Shown here: piece by piece, positions 48,903 through 60,987 of the stretch
How the letters are laid out: every line of letters starts with the position of its first letter
How positions within the stretch are numbered: the stretch's first letter is position 1
Source: Sphagnum compactum
Lineage: Eukaryota > Bryophyta > Sphagnopsida > Sphagnales
DNA: 64,000 nucleotides
Assembly (NCBI GenBank): GCA_965153455.1
Contig: OZ234498.1
Span: 17,670,001-17,734,000 of the forward strand
Direction of reading: 5' to 3'
Program-made: the position numbers and the translations under genes
Notes under the pieces: model-generated
Seen by the model: only the letters and a program-made list of their open reading frames with translations
What the model was told of the DNA's origin: nothing
The model's database searches: none

Positions 48903-51300
48903 CTCTCTCCTTTCTTTGGTTCTTGTGGGCTGTGTGTTTCTTGGCCTCTTTGTGGCCTTCTTTTTGTCTTCTGTGTGATGGGTCTAGCCATCGATTTTTT
49001 ATTTTTGATTTTGATTTTTGGATTTTTTGATTCATTACAAAAATGAACTTTATCAAGAGTTCAATCCAATTCAGATCTCTGTGTATGCTCACTTTACCAA
49101 AATAAATTGAATAGTCAATAATGGTTAGACCTTTTCAATTCAACAACTAAAGTGTGAAATTTGAATGTACACTAGAATTAATTCCATTAAAAGACACACT
49201 TGATGGTGGCAAGAAAGCCATGTTAACCTTGATGCCAAAACAAGGGAGTTGCTCCCTAGAGGTATCTAATTCACTTTACTACCAAGCTAAAATTTGGAAT
49301 TCCACAAATTACAATTTGGGTAAATAAGGACATTTTTGAAAGTATATTTCACCGAAGATAAACAAGGCCCATGTCACACTGTGGCCTTGCCATTTACAAC
49401 AAAAAGTATCTTAAGGCAAAAGAAGAATTATGAAAATTCAAATACTTCACCATGCAAAAATATAACCTTCAAAAAATTCCTCTAAAAGAAACAAAAATCC
49501 TTCAAGAAATCACAACTCTATAACTAATCTCAAGTTTCAACACAAGCCAAAATATCATCTTTTGACAATCCTCACATAAAAATAGACCTACTATCTAGAG
49601 GCCAAAATCCCTTAAGCTATTGTTCTCTATATGAATCTAAACACAATATCCTGGCCCTTGGTAGGCAAGGCCAACAAAATAATAATAGAAAGGTGAACAA
49701 GGCATGTGCTGTGGAGTGGCTTTACCCACAGATAATTGCAATAGGGAAATGTAGTCTTATTGTTCCACCATAGACATATGGGATGACACAGAATTCAGGG
49801 TTGCAAAATATATCTTGAAATAGGCAATTTAATTAAATTGTCCATCTTACAATGAAGTGATTTTTTTGGTGATAATTTTTCTCTATTTTACATTTTTTTG
49901 CAAGAAAATTTGGATTTTTTTTGTCATTCCAGTGTTTTAAAAAAAAATTCCAGCAAAAAATTCACTGTCACAAAGTAAAAAATTTGAAACTAAAAAAAAA
50001 AGAGCAAAATGAATAGCACTTTACTCCCCACTTTGCACCCGACACATTCCATTTTCAGAAGGAACTTTTGCTTAGAAATTTAAAATTGCTTTTCATCTGG
50101 GAAGGCTTTTTTCCCTTGACTTTTAGGCTGCAAAACTCAGGCTAAACAGCTTTTGTTCCTATGCCCTCAAAACGTACATATGAGGACTTTCGGAAGAAGC
50201 CTTCCCTAACAAATAATGACAACCACAAATCTTAACAAATGTACCATAACCTCAAGGATGATGTTACACCATACACATATATGTGGCAAGACCCCAAATC
50301 ATAATAGCATAAGGTAACATACCCCGCCGCAATGGCCACCATCCATGTTGTTGTAGAAATGGTAGGATTTGGGCCAAATTTTCCCACATTATAAGCGTAG
50401 GGTAAAACCCAAGGTGAGTGCATTCCCAAAATAAGGGTCTTAAGATGAGGTGCTAGTCTTGTGTTGGTGACATTCACAAGTGGGCTTTACTAATCATAAA
50501 CCATAAGGCCAATGGTATCATGAACCTAAAAAAAACTTGGTGTGTAGAGTAAGGGGAGGGCTCATATGCTTAACTCCTTAAGAGTGAGACGGATCTCATG
50601 CCTATACATAAACATCATATCCCTGGCACTCTTAAGTGAGGGCATAAGATCCCTCCTACGAAAATATTCATACATATAAGGTGCTCACCAAATACAATAG
50701 GAAATGCATAAAACCCTACCACTTAATTATTATTATCACTATGAAGAGTGGGCTTTATAAAACGAAAAACTTCCATCTCAGGGGGAGGGAGTTTTGATTT
50801 TTCATTGGGAATATTTATGCTCCATTGTCAAGGATTATGTGTCCTCATTGAGCCTTCATTGAGCGTTTTGTGGGCCTTCATGGAGTGGGCTTTACACCGT
50901 GCAATGTCTTCATAAATCGAGCCTGCACTTGGCTCTCACCTCAGTGGTGTTTTTTTTTAAAGAAAAAATTATTTATAATTTTTTTTAAAAAATTTATTTT
51001 TGTTTTTATTTGGAATTTTCGCAAGCTGGCGACCAGGGAAAAAAAAAAGGGGGGGGCTGGCGAGTCCAACAAAGGGATTTTCGAGATTTTCTTTTAAAAA
51101 ATTCGCTATATCTTGACCAAAAAAACTTAGAAGTCGTCAGATTTAGACAGTGTGTTCCTGTAGGTCGCCAGAAGTAGGCAGGATTCCAAAAAAGATTTAC
51201 TAGTCCACCAGGACAGTCGCCATTTACTGCTAATTAATGTTGAGGATCCTAGCCAGTGCACCTACAAAGGAATTTGAAAAAAAAAAACACAGTCTCACCT
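48903..51300. other. AT-rich spacer
   Basis: No gene recognised. Long homopolymer runs, including a G7 run after A10 near 51041-51057. Confidence 0.4.
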
Positions 51301-51301
51301 C

Positions 51302-51410
51302 GTGCGCCCTTATTTTGGTGATGCGCTTGACCTAGGGCTTTACTCTACCTGCACTTGGCTATGGCCTTGTGCGCCCTTATTTTGGTAATGCCTTTGACCT
51401 AGGCCTTTAT
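51302..51410. repeat. Direct duplication, about 67 bp period
   Basis: GTGCGCCCTTATTTTGGT(G/A)ATG followed by TTGACCTAGG(G/C)CTTTA occurs at 51302 and again at 51369 with few differences. Confidence 0.8.
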
Positions 51411-51469
51411 ACATTTTGTGTTTGCCTTATTATTGGGAGGCAAAATACAACTGGTTGAAAACCACCATG

Positions 51470-51557
51470 CACTTCTCGTCCACCTTTTCGTCACTTTTCG
51501 TCCACATTTTCGTCACTTTTCGTCCACCTTTTCGTCACTTTTCGTCCACCTTTTCGT
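51470..51557. repeat. 22-bp tandem repeat, 4 copies
   Basis: Four adjacent 22-bp units of CACTTTTCGTCCACCTTTTC plus GT fill 51470-51557; unit 1 has TTCTCG and unit 2 has ACATTTT. The period is not a multiple of three, so the Phe/Ser-rich translation across it is incidental. Confidence 0.9.
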
Positions 51558-51579
51558 CCAAGTATGCTAGTAGTAGGCT

Positions 51580-52292
51580 AGGACAGAGTCAAACCTCAAT
51601 TGCGAGCCCGCCCGCTGGCTGCGAAGCACGCATATGTTCGCATGAGGCGTTCCCAGGATCCGCACGCGTCGTTCCCAGCATCCCATAAACAGTACTTATC
51701 TTGCGTGGAAACGCTGGTCCAATAAAAAGGCCATGAAGACGCTTTCCCCACGCTTGGAAAACGGCCGTACTTGCCGCCTTGTTAACTGCGGTAGCCTGAC
51801 TGACACTCGGAGTCTGGGTCTGGTAGATCTGGAGCCCCAGTAGTGCGTTTTTTGGGAATTTTTGTTTGTTAGCCAAAGTGGCGATCATCCCTAGGAAGAT
51901 TTAGATAAATCTGGCTATAAACCATATTTATGAAATGAAAAACTTTAATCATCCTTTTATGTTTTTGGCTACACACTGAAAACCAAATATAGAAATCTGG
52001 CAATTCTTACTTTTTTTTTTCTTTCACTTCCGGCGATTGAAAACCTCCAAACTCACGTAAATTTGGAATTTGGAATTTTAAATTCGCTTTTTTTGGCGAA
52101 ATTTCGCCAATAAAAGATTGGCCGATTTACCCGAGTAGGTAGTTAGGTAGTAGTGGGTAGGAAGTGCGGTTTAAGAGTCGGTGGTGACACACACAAGGAC
52201 AGTGCCCTGAGAAAATTCAAAATTCACCCTCCGTGGATGCAGACCAATCTGCAGCGCCATAGAAAGCAGGCCTGGTTCGCTGCCTTTCTCGA

Positions 52293-52323
<31 letters not shown>

Positions 52324-52672
52324 ACATGGAGAGGGAGCTGAGCCCACATGATGCCAGTTGCTGCGGTCGTCGAGAGCAAGCCGGGATGAGGATCACAAGT
52401 GAATGTGCAGCAGCAAACAGCAGAGAAAAGAAAAATGATAAGAGAAGAAGAAGAAGAAGAAGAGGGGTTGAGCTGGCTGGTTTTGTTGTGAAGTCTACTG
52501 GATGAGAGTCCTGGGAGTGAGAGCCGGGAGGAGGAGCGGGGAGTTTATCTAAGAGGGATAGAAGAACAAGAAGAAGAAGGGAATTTGGCAAGAAGTGGTG
52601 CAGAAGCAGCAGCTGGAGAATTAGGGGTGGGAGGAAAGAGTAGTTTTATGATCAGGAAATTATTAGATTTCC
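51580..52672 (+). promoter_or_regulatory. GC-richer upstream region and probable leader of the FBPase-like gene
   Basis: From about 51,590 to 51,860 the sequence is markedly richer in CpG than its surroundings. A GA microsatellite at 52290-52322 and GAA runs near 52446-52465 and 52561-52580 resemble purine-rich plant 5' leaders. An in-frame TAG at 52664-52666 lies just before the FBPase-like ATG. Confidence 0.4.
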
Positions 52673-54759
52673 ATGAAATATTTATTTCTCTTCCTCATCT
52701 GTTTTGTGCCTCTGGTGTCTATCAAATGGTCGATCAGCAGCAGGTCTGCAGCTGCGCCATCGTCGTCCTCCACATCATCCAGCTTCGCCTTCCCGTTCTT
52801 CTCCAAGCCGCGACAGAGAGTGTCGACGTCGCCTCCTACTCGTCCGCCTAGCTCCCGGCTTACCATGCCGTACAGGCTCTTCCGATACATCTTGCGGAAG
52901 AAACCAGCCCAATCTCGTAGTCGATCGCGGCTGCCTCCTCCTCCTCCAGCAGCTCCGCCGTATTCCTCCCAATACAACGCCTACTTCGCGCCTCCTCCAG
53001 TTGTTAGAATCCCACCTGTGGCTCCAATATATTCTTCGCCTGTCTCGAAATGGTTTCCTTCTTCTTCGTCCCAAAGCCGAAATCGAGCTCGCAAAACGCC
53101 GAGCAGGGAAAGCTGGTTCCGTCGACGACCGACTCCGATTAGCAGCTCGTATCACGCGGCAGCTTGGAACGTGCAGGACGGGGTTATCACCATGGCAGCT
53201 TTTCTTGGGACTGAGAGATCTAATGTAGATGTCGATCTGGTGGTGCTGATGGCGCACCTGCAGGCAGCTTGCAAGCAGATTGCCACGGTTCTTGCTAGTC
53301 CGAGGGAGTTGCAGCACGAGTCTTCGTCGCCTTACGAAACACCGCCGTTCAGTCCCAGCTTCGGAGACGATCCTAGGCCTATGATCACCATTTCGGTGGG
53401 TGTCTCAGGAGGATTTTCTTGTCTCAACAACATGCCACGATCCTGCAATATAATATGCATAGTTAAATTCGAGTTTGAACATGGATTATCCTTTTTGCAA
53501 TTGTGATCAACATGCAGGAAGCCTGACGTGGTGCAGAAATTGCTGGCAGGCAGAATAACATACTGCAGACGGCCCTCAGAAGCTCAGGGAAAGTAGCAGC
53601 CATGTCTTCGGAAGCAGATGATGCACCCACCTGGTTTGGAGATGATGGCCCCTACGTTGTTGTGTTTGATCCCTTGAATGGCTCTCCAGAGTTCGACCAT
53701 CACACAACACCCACCAGCACCATTTTTGGAATCTATCACCGAATTCTAGAAGCCGACCATCTGCCTCTTGGACAGAAGGCAACCATCAATGTGATGCAGA
53801 GAGGGGAAAGACTTGTGGCTGCAGGCTATGCACTGTACTCATCAGCAACCATTCTTTGTATTTCTGTTGGATCAGGGCTTTATGGTTTTGCTCTGGATAC
53901 TGAGCTTGGCGAGTTTGTGTTGACCCACCCAGACATTCGAATCCCTGAACGAGGTTTGTAATTCTTGGGTCCTACTCTTGACTATTCATTCCTCTCAATG
54001 TTTGCAAGGGGCTTAATCCTACTTCAGAGATTCTTCAAGGGCATAAATCAACTTGTTATTTTGTGGTGCAAAAGTTGTTGTTAGACCTTGGTTCCTCTTG
54101 GATCATTGAGCAGGCAAACTCACATTTAGGGTTGGAAGTGGTTCATTCTTTGTTTTGCATGACAAGCAATCTCTGTTGTTTTAGACCATGATAACAATCT
54201 GCTGCAAATCTTTTTAGAATAGTATTTGGGTGTTTATGCCTTCTCTCTACAGACTGAATCTACTGACACCTCTTGCAGGACGAAAGAAACCAAAATGCCA
54301 GAAGGAAACCTTACCCAACTCAACTTGTGTCTGGCAGGTCATATTTACTCTGTGAATGATGGAAGGTACTTCGACTGGCCACTAGGTCTACGACGTTATG
54401 TGGACTCTGTCAGGCAGGGCAGAGGCCAAAACCGGAGAAGATACTCATCTCGCTACATGGCTTCACTAGCTGCAGATCTTCACCGCACAATCTTGTATGG
54501 AGGAATTATAATGAATCCAAGTTCCCAACTCCAGCTAGTTCATGAGGTGAATTCTCTAAGCTTCTTGGTTGAACAAGGTGGAGGCCGTGCCATTGATGGA
54601 AGGAGACGGATTTTAGAAATTCAGCCAACACATTTGCATCAGCGGTTGTCTCTCTTCCTAGGAAGCCGGGGTGATGTCTCAGAGCTTGAGGCATATGGTG
54701 ATGTCCAGCAGGTCATCAACATTCACCCAGACTATGATGATGATGATGACGAGCTGTGA
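52673..54759 (+). CDS. Fructose-1,6-bisphosphatase II-like protein with altered metal site (complete, 3 exons)
   Basis: Closest remembered relative is plant chloroplast FBPase II (Arabidopsis At5g64380 type), which hydrolyses fructose-1,6-bisphosphate. Exons 52673-53395, 53554-53953, 54338-54759; phases agree, 514 residues. Residues 1-170 are an unusual extension: a hydrophobic start (KYLFLFLICFVPLVSIKW), then Ser/Pro/Arg-rich sequence. The FBPase domain runs from about residue 171. Seen are DLVVLMAHLQAACKQIA, DDGPYVVVFDP, GTIFGIY-like STIFGIY, HIYSVNDGRYFDWP, RYMASLAADLHRTILYGG and LVEQGGG. The signature DPLDGS reads DPLNGS (residues 280-285; Asn codon at 53677-53679), and the ASEEN-type pair reads SEADD (Ala262). 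The substrate-side Asn, Arg and Tyr motifs and the late Glu (HEVN) remain. The C-terminus is acidic and ends DDEL. No frameshift or stop suggests decay. Activity is uncertain. Confidence 0.9.
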
Positions 54760-57578
54760 GCTCATGCTGCCACACAGGTTTGTGCATTTTCATTTTGGGT
54801 TGGTACCATTTTTGACCTTATTGTATCAATGTCTTTGATTTTGTTCAAAGGACAGGGATCTTTGAAAGATTGCTTTCATATGCTTCCTTTGAATGTTTTG
54901 TGTTTTGATGAATTTATCATATTGACACCAATGTGAGACTGGTATTCTATAGTCTTCCCAGTGGACCCGACATAATGTCTCTGCATAGAGGTGAGTTAAA
55001 TTGGCAGAACAGCAAGATTTTGTTCCTTGAGACATCAATTTCTTCACTACTGTTCAATTTACAGCAACTTGTTCATTTGCTGACACATGATTTTGACTCC
55101 AATTGGTTCACATACTGTTTGTGTGAGCTTGAGGAAGAATTGCTATTTCTCATGGCATACCTGCTGTTTAATGTGATGATCTGGACTTACACTATGTCGG
55201 GGTGGATGAAGGAACCCATGATGCCTACAAACTTCTATTTCATTTAGTAAGTATTTTCTTCCTTCCAGAATGAAACATTACTTCATGTATGCACTTTGAA
55301 GGCAGGCCGAGTCATGAATGTACATGGCCCGCTGGGATGAAACAACTGTGAGGTAGCACTTCAGGGATTCTGCACCACCTGAACACTCAAGCAAAAGCCA
55401 TTGCTGAAGGGGGGGTCCTATAAAGAATCATTAGTAGCAAGTCACATATCCAAATTTGAGCAATGAGTGATCAAATGGGTTGTAACTTGTGCATATATGT
55501 GCTACATTCAAAGATGGTCATAAGGCTTGCTGTAAAATCTTGTTCTCCATGACAACACCTTGCCCAAAGGTGCCATAGGGGAACAAATCTTGCATCAAAA
55601 AGTCCTAAAGGCAGTACACCTTATGAACAAAATGCCATACAAACTATTTTTCCATATAAGGTGCCCTCCAACCCAACTAAATTGAGGAATGCAGCTCTTC
55701 TTTTGACATATCAGGTAAGGGTCCCTATTGAGGGCATAATAGTTATAAGCTACCTACCCTACCACCCTGAGAGTCTAGGGAGTTTAAAACATAATATATC
55801 AAATAGAGAGCCTTTACTTCATGTAGAAACATGTTGAAACAAGTAAAAACAATAAAGTCCTTGTGTCAAAGGGCCTTCCGAGCATAAATGCCACACATTG
55901 GCACACCTTGGGTGAACCAACACCCATATCGGTAGCCAATCAAGTATAGCTAGTTGCTATTGCCGAAGCATAAAATGATTGCCAGGTTTTGATTGCAAGT
56001 GTTTACAATAGGGGTATGCCCTATTCCAAAATCTCAAACAAGGGAAAATGGATGGGAAAAAGGTGAAAAACAAATTCCTATTGCAAAAACCCATGGGTAA
56101 CTTTGCATTCTAACAAGAGCGTATCAAACATTTGTGTGTCACTGCGTAACCATGACTAGATTTTATTGTCATCTAGGTAGTTATGGCAAAATCATGGAGC
56201 ATAAGTGCCTCATGTCACGACTGTGATGCATTTCTTAGGGTTTAATGGTGGCTACGGTTTGCATTTCTTGATTTCTTTTTTCTTTCTCACTTACTTTGCA
56301 AGATGATTATGTTGTTGCAACTTTTTTCAATCTTTAGGATTTGGGTGAGGGATTTTGTTTGCAAATTAAACGTTTTATTTTGAACTATTGCATTATTTGT
56401 TGGTGGGTGTTTATGTAATTTCTTATGTGCTGGAAAATCAAGGAATAAGGAAATAAGTGGAGTTGGTGTTTTGTAGAGAAGAGGATCAAGAAAACAACTT
56501 TTGAGCACCCCTCTTTTTTCCCTCTCCCTTTTTATGCCATTCTTTTCTTCAACAACAATTTCAAGCATGAACAATTTCAATCCTCAAGTTATTGTTGAAA
56601 ATCAAGCACCGATAAACATGTGAAGGTGAGTGATGCTGCTAGTAGAAAGTTTTCATATTCATTGCTAAAATTTTTTTTAAATTTATTGCTAAGTATGTAA
56701 GACCATCCATCATTTCAAAGGTGTTAGCCAAATAAATAACTAGATTTTTTTAAAAATGCAACTTGAATGTAAGACATTGCATTTTTTTCCTCCTTGAACG
56801 TTAGTGAGTTGAACAACAAATTAGAAAGCATTTGTTTGTCATTGTGAAATTTCCATTATGAATAGGCATTTGGATAATCAATGTTCTATGCACATGGCAA
56901 CTAACCCAAGTTCAAGTTCACATTGTGCACATTACAGCCAACCCAAGTTCAAGTCCATATTGTGCACATGACAACCAAATTGAGTTGAAGTTTACACCCA
57001 TGATGAAAGAAATAGAAAAAGGGCCATGATACAATATATCTCAAGTAAAGTTCAATTGTTGTGTTTGTTTTAAATGCATTTACATGTTTATTGATGAGAA
57101 ATCTGAACTTTTTTATCAATTCTACATTTTTCACAACTTGAATCAATTCATGCTACTGGAACTAATAGTTAAGTAAAAGGTAGCAACAAGTTGTGTGATT
57201 TTTTACAACAATCAAGTCAAATATTTTTTTTGTTATTCAAAACAAAGAAAAATTTATGACAACAAAATTTATTATAAGATTTTTTTTTTCCCCACCTATA
57301 CATTATTTGCAATTTGTGAACTTGGTTATTTGCTACATGTTCACAAATGCATTGACAATTTTGAAAAGAGAACAAACTTTGAAACTTAAAAGTAGTAGAC
57401 TTTAAACACACAATCATACTATTATAGAACTATGTCTTTTATATCGATTTTTTTATTGAATTTAGTCAAATTTTTACTCACATCAAACAATGGACAAAAT
57501 TGGATGTAGTCAAAACAAACCAATTGTTCTTGACACAAATGTTACCAAAATCATATGACTAACGTGACTATTTGAAAT
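54760..57578. other. Spacer after the FBPase-like gene
   Basis: The first few hundred bases are probably 3' UTR. The rest is non-coding and increasingly AT-rich, with no recognised gene on either strand. Confidence 0.4.
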
Positions 57579-57720
57579 GATTAAAATGACTCAGGCTACT
57601 AGTTGACGTGGCATTACTAATTCGATTTTCATATTAAAACTAAATTATTGATTAAAATGACTCAGGCTACTAGTTGACGTGGCATTACTAATTCGATTTT
57701 CATATTAAAACTAAATTATT
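57579..57720. repeat. Perfect 71-bp tandem duplication
   Basis: 57579-57649 and 57650-57720 are identical by eye over all 71 bases (start GATTAAAATGACTCAG, end CTAAATTATT), indicating a recent event in otherwise worn AT-rich DNA. Confidence 0.95.
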
Positions 57721-60700
57721 TATGTTTGTTTATAATGACATTATTAAACTTTCACTTTTTATAAATTATAAATGAATTCAAAATGATCCCACCTTTCGCT
57801 TGGGATTCAATGCTAGAATTTTTATTTTCTAAAAAGCTTCTTCAAGTTGACATTATTGGTAAATCATTGGTTGACAATGTATGGGTCATCAAATTTGCAA
57901 ACTTAGGACATTTTATTATGATGAGTGCTTGAAGAGAAGTTTGAACCCACAAGCTTTTTGGCCACACTCCAAGGTGTTAACCACCAAGCCATCACCTCAT
58001 GTGATGACAAGAAATGACATTGCAAAAAATATAAACACATATTTTAAACAAAAAAAACATGTTTTTTTAATTTCATTTTTTAATCGAGTTGATTTTGGGA
58101 GGTTCATTATTACATTGAACTTTGTAATTTCCTTTATTTTTAAAAACATGCATAATTATTTTAAATATTCATTTAACAAATTCAAATGTATTGTTTGAAA
58201 TTTTGAATTGAGTTATATATTCAAATATTATTTGCATACATCTAATTCATTTACTTACATAATTAAATGAAACTTTGTGGTTTTTATGCCATTTCAAAAT
58301 GTACAAAAATAAGATGGTTTTAAATATTTATTTTAGAAATTCATATACATTGTTTTAAATCTTTGATTGGGTTATAATGTATAATTATTTAGGTAAAACT
58401 AATTTACTATCATAATCACATTGAACTTTGTGATTACTTTCAATGTGAAAGTGTGAACAAAAAATTAAATATTTGCTTCAAAAATTCAAGTAATGATTTT
58501 TTTTTTGCTTGGGTTACAATTTTCAAATGTAACTATGTAGGTACATTTGGCTTCTTTACTTTCATCATTGACTTCAATTTGATAATTTGGTAATTAACAT
58601 TTTAGACATTACATTAATTTACATATGTTGATTTATGCCATATATTTATAATTTTTTTGTAATGACAAGGGATTTTATTTTAATTTTATAAAATTAATTA
58701 ATTTTTTCACTTTTTATTTTCCAACTTAAATCACATGTATATTTTTATTTTTATTTTCATAAATTAAAATTTAAAAAAAAATTGATTCTTCCTTTTGATT
58801 CATGTGACTTTATCATAAATAAATAAATAGATGGTTTAGTTTGGGGCTAGTTTAGTTTGGAAATATATATGTGTTCAATTGATTCATCATAAATATTAAT
58901 TTATCTTGAAATTTGAATAATTCAAGTCTCAAGATTAGCATGTTTATTAATTATGATTTTTTAAAAATGTTAAATAAAAGCAAAAATTCTAGATTAATAT
59001 TCCATTTTTTTCATTACATTTTTTTTCAAATTTTCCCCCTTTTAGACTATTTATTTATTTGAATAATTGTGAATAATAATTGAAAACATGATAATTATAT
59101 TTTATTGTCATTTTTTTTGTAATGAAGTTTTTAAAATAAGAACATGATTTTTTTTCCATTTTATTATTACCAGGTCATTAAAAAATAAAAGTTATAATTA
59201 TGTGTCTAATGCTTTAAGATTAATTTTAATCATGTTAGTTGTATTCGTAAACATAGACAACTCCACATGAGCACCCACATTTACCAAGTGTGTAGCACAT
59301 TGTTCAATTTGAGTATAATATTCGATTTTTTAGTTATAATGAACATTGCTACTTTTGATGTTAATCATGGACACATTTAGTCACTTCATACTACTATTTT
59401 CATCTAGATCTTGATTATGCAGTCGTTTTAAATATGATGTTAGTAGCATAAAAACCATGGTTTTGTAATAATGTTGTGAAAGAAAACTTGAAACCTAGAA
59501 GGCATAAGTAAGGTATATTAAATTCACATACTTGGACTAAGAGAAAAAATTTGGAGTTTAAAGTGATGGAGTTTGACGGAGTTTCAAATTCCAACTTGCA
59601 CAATAGAAAGTGACACAAATTCTCAAGATTGTCGAAGCTCTTGATTGCGTCTAAACATCATGGTCCATTATAACACAATTTTGAAAATCGTTGTAGCTTG
59701 TAGCCTTGCAAGTTATAGGCATTCCCAAGATCCCATTGTCAATGTTCACTACTCTTGAGCAACTCATACATTGAATTCAACCATAAACTCCCAAAATCCA
59801 TGAAATGATCCACCAAAACAAAAGTACAAAGTTCAAACATAAAGCCTAGCCATGCATATCACCATACATATCACCATGAACCTCATGAATATGGATCTTG
59901 TAAAATCTCTATGCACAAAAGAGCGATGGTGAATTCTTGTTAAACTTTTGTTGCATGGTGTAAGTGAATTCTGAGGTTTTAGGGGTCATGGTGCTAGCGA
60001 ACTCTGTGTTGTTGTGAAGTTGGCAAAAGGACTTGAAAGGTGGGAGCATGATGACAATGAACTCTAAATTGATGATAACCAACATGGCAAGAAGGCAACA
60101 AAAAGACAATGGGAAATCTAGGGTTTTAGGGTTCGTAATGGTGGCAATGATGCCACTTGGCGCAAGGAGGTTTAGGTGAAGTGACCCTAATTTTAACCTT
60201 AAATTAACAAGGGGGCTGCTATTGCAAGAGCCTCAAGTGTGTTGCCTTTTGACAAATTTTCACCCCCAAAAAAACAAAAGATTGTTGGTAGCATGGCAAA
60301 AACCCCAAAATTCATTAAACAATTCCTTCTAAACATTATAAATATCCCAAGCTTAGACTAAATTACCATATTTGGAGTCCAAATTTAAAATTTTAAGGGG
60401 TTTAATTCGGCCACTAAGAGGCCTCACTCAAGAAGGTGAAGATATTAATGTGGGTGGGGTTCACCTTGGCCCGTCAGCACCACTCACAATGAGCCAAAAT
60501 TATGTCCCGAGTTGCCCTGTATAAGAGCTCATTCAGCTGCACCGTTGATCTGGACATGTCTTAGTAATTACCATATCCAACATGAGTGATAAATAAATAC
60601 TTTTCCCTCTTGCCTCCCTCCCCTGGCCTCTAAAACATGAAAAAATGGACCACACAAGGTGAGAGGCTATTTGAAACCCATTTCTGTGTAGTTGTGCCCT

Positions 60701-60770
60701 TAGAGGGCAATCTTAAACTATGCATTCTGCCAGCCTCAAAGAGTTTTAGACAATTTTAATGCTATACTTA
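57721..60770. other. AT-rich spacer
   Basis: Contains the SINE-like head listed separately. Elsewhere only short frames and long A/T runs. No gene recognised. Confidence 0.45.
57936..57991 (-). ncRNA. tRNA-like Pol III promoter, SINE head candidate
   Basis: The minus strand reads TGGCTTGGTGGTTAA (A box, 57977-57991) and, about 30 bp downstream, GGGTTCAAACTTC (B box, 57935-57947). Order and spacing fit a tRNA-derived SINE head. The flanks do not form a clean acceptor stem, so a working tRNA is unlikely. The SINE body and tail were not delimited. Confidence 0.5.
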
Positions 60771-60987
60771 AGGTGCATTCACACTTGGTGTTAAGGACTC
60801 TAGTAGTACTAAGTCCCCTAACACGAAGCTAGTCATTTAGAACCTAAACCTATTTACCACGAAGATTTTATGATAACTTAACATTCACTTAATATTACAC
60901 AATCACCCATTTTAAAATTGGGTACCACCTAAGACGCCACCTAGATTTTCACTTAACACTGACTTAACATTAGGTGTGAATGCACCT
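60771..60987. mobile_element. Complete MITE, copy 2 (217 bp; TTA duplication)
   Basis: AGGTGCATTCACAC..GTGTGAATGCACCT, flanked by TTA at 60768-60770 and 60988-60990. The interior matches copy 1 along most of its length (GGTGTTAAGGACT.., AAGTCCCC.AACAC.AAGCTAG, CCTAAACCTATTTA, CCACCTAGATTTTCACTTA), with a small insertion near the right end. Confidence 0.9.

Noticed and set aside
52775-53317. 180-codon Arg/Ser-rich minus-strand frame
   Set aside because: Antisense of the low-complexity FBPase-like extension and a product of its composition.
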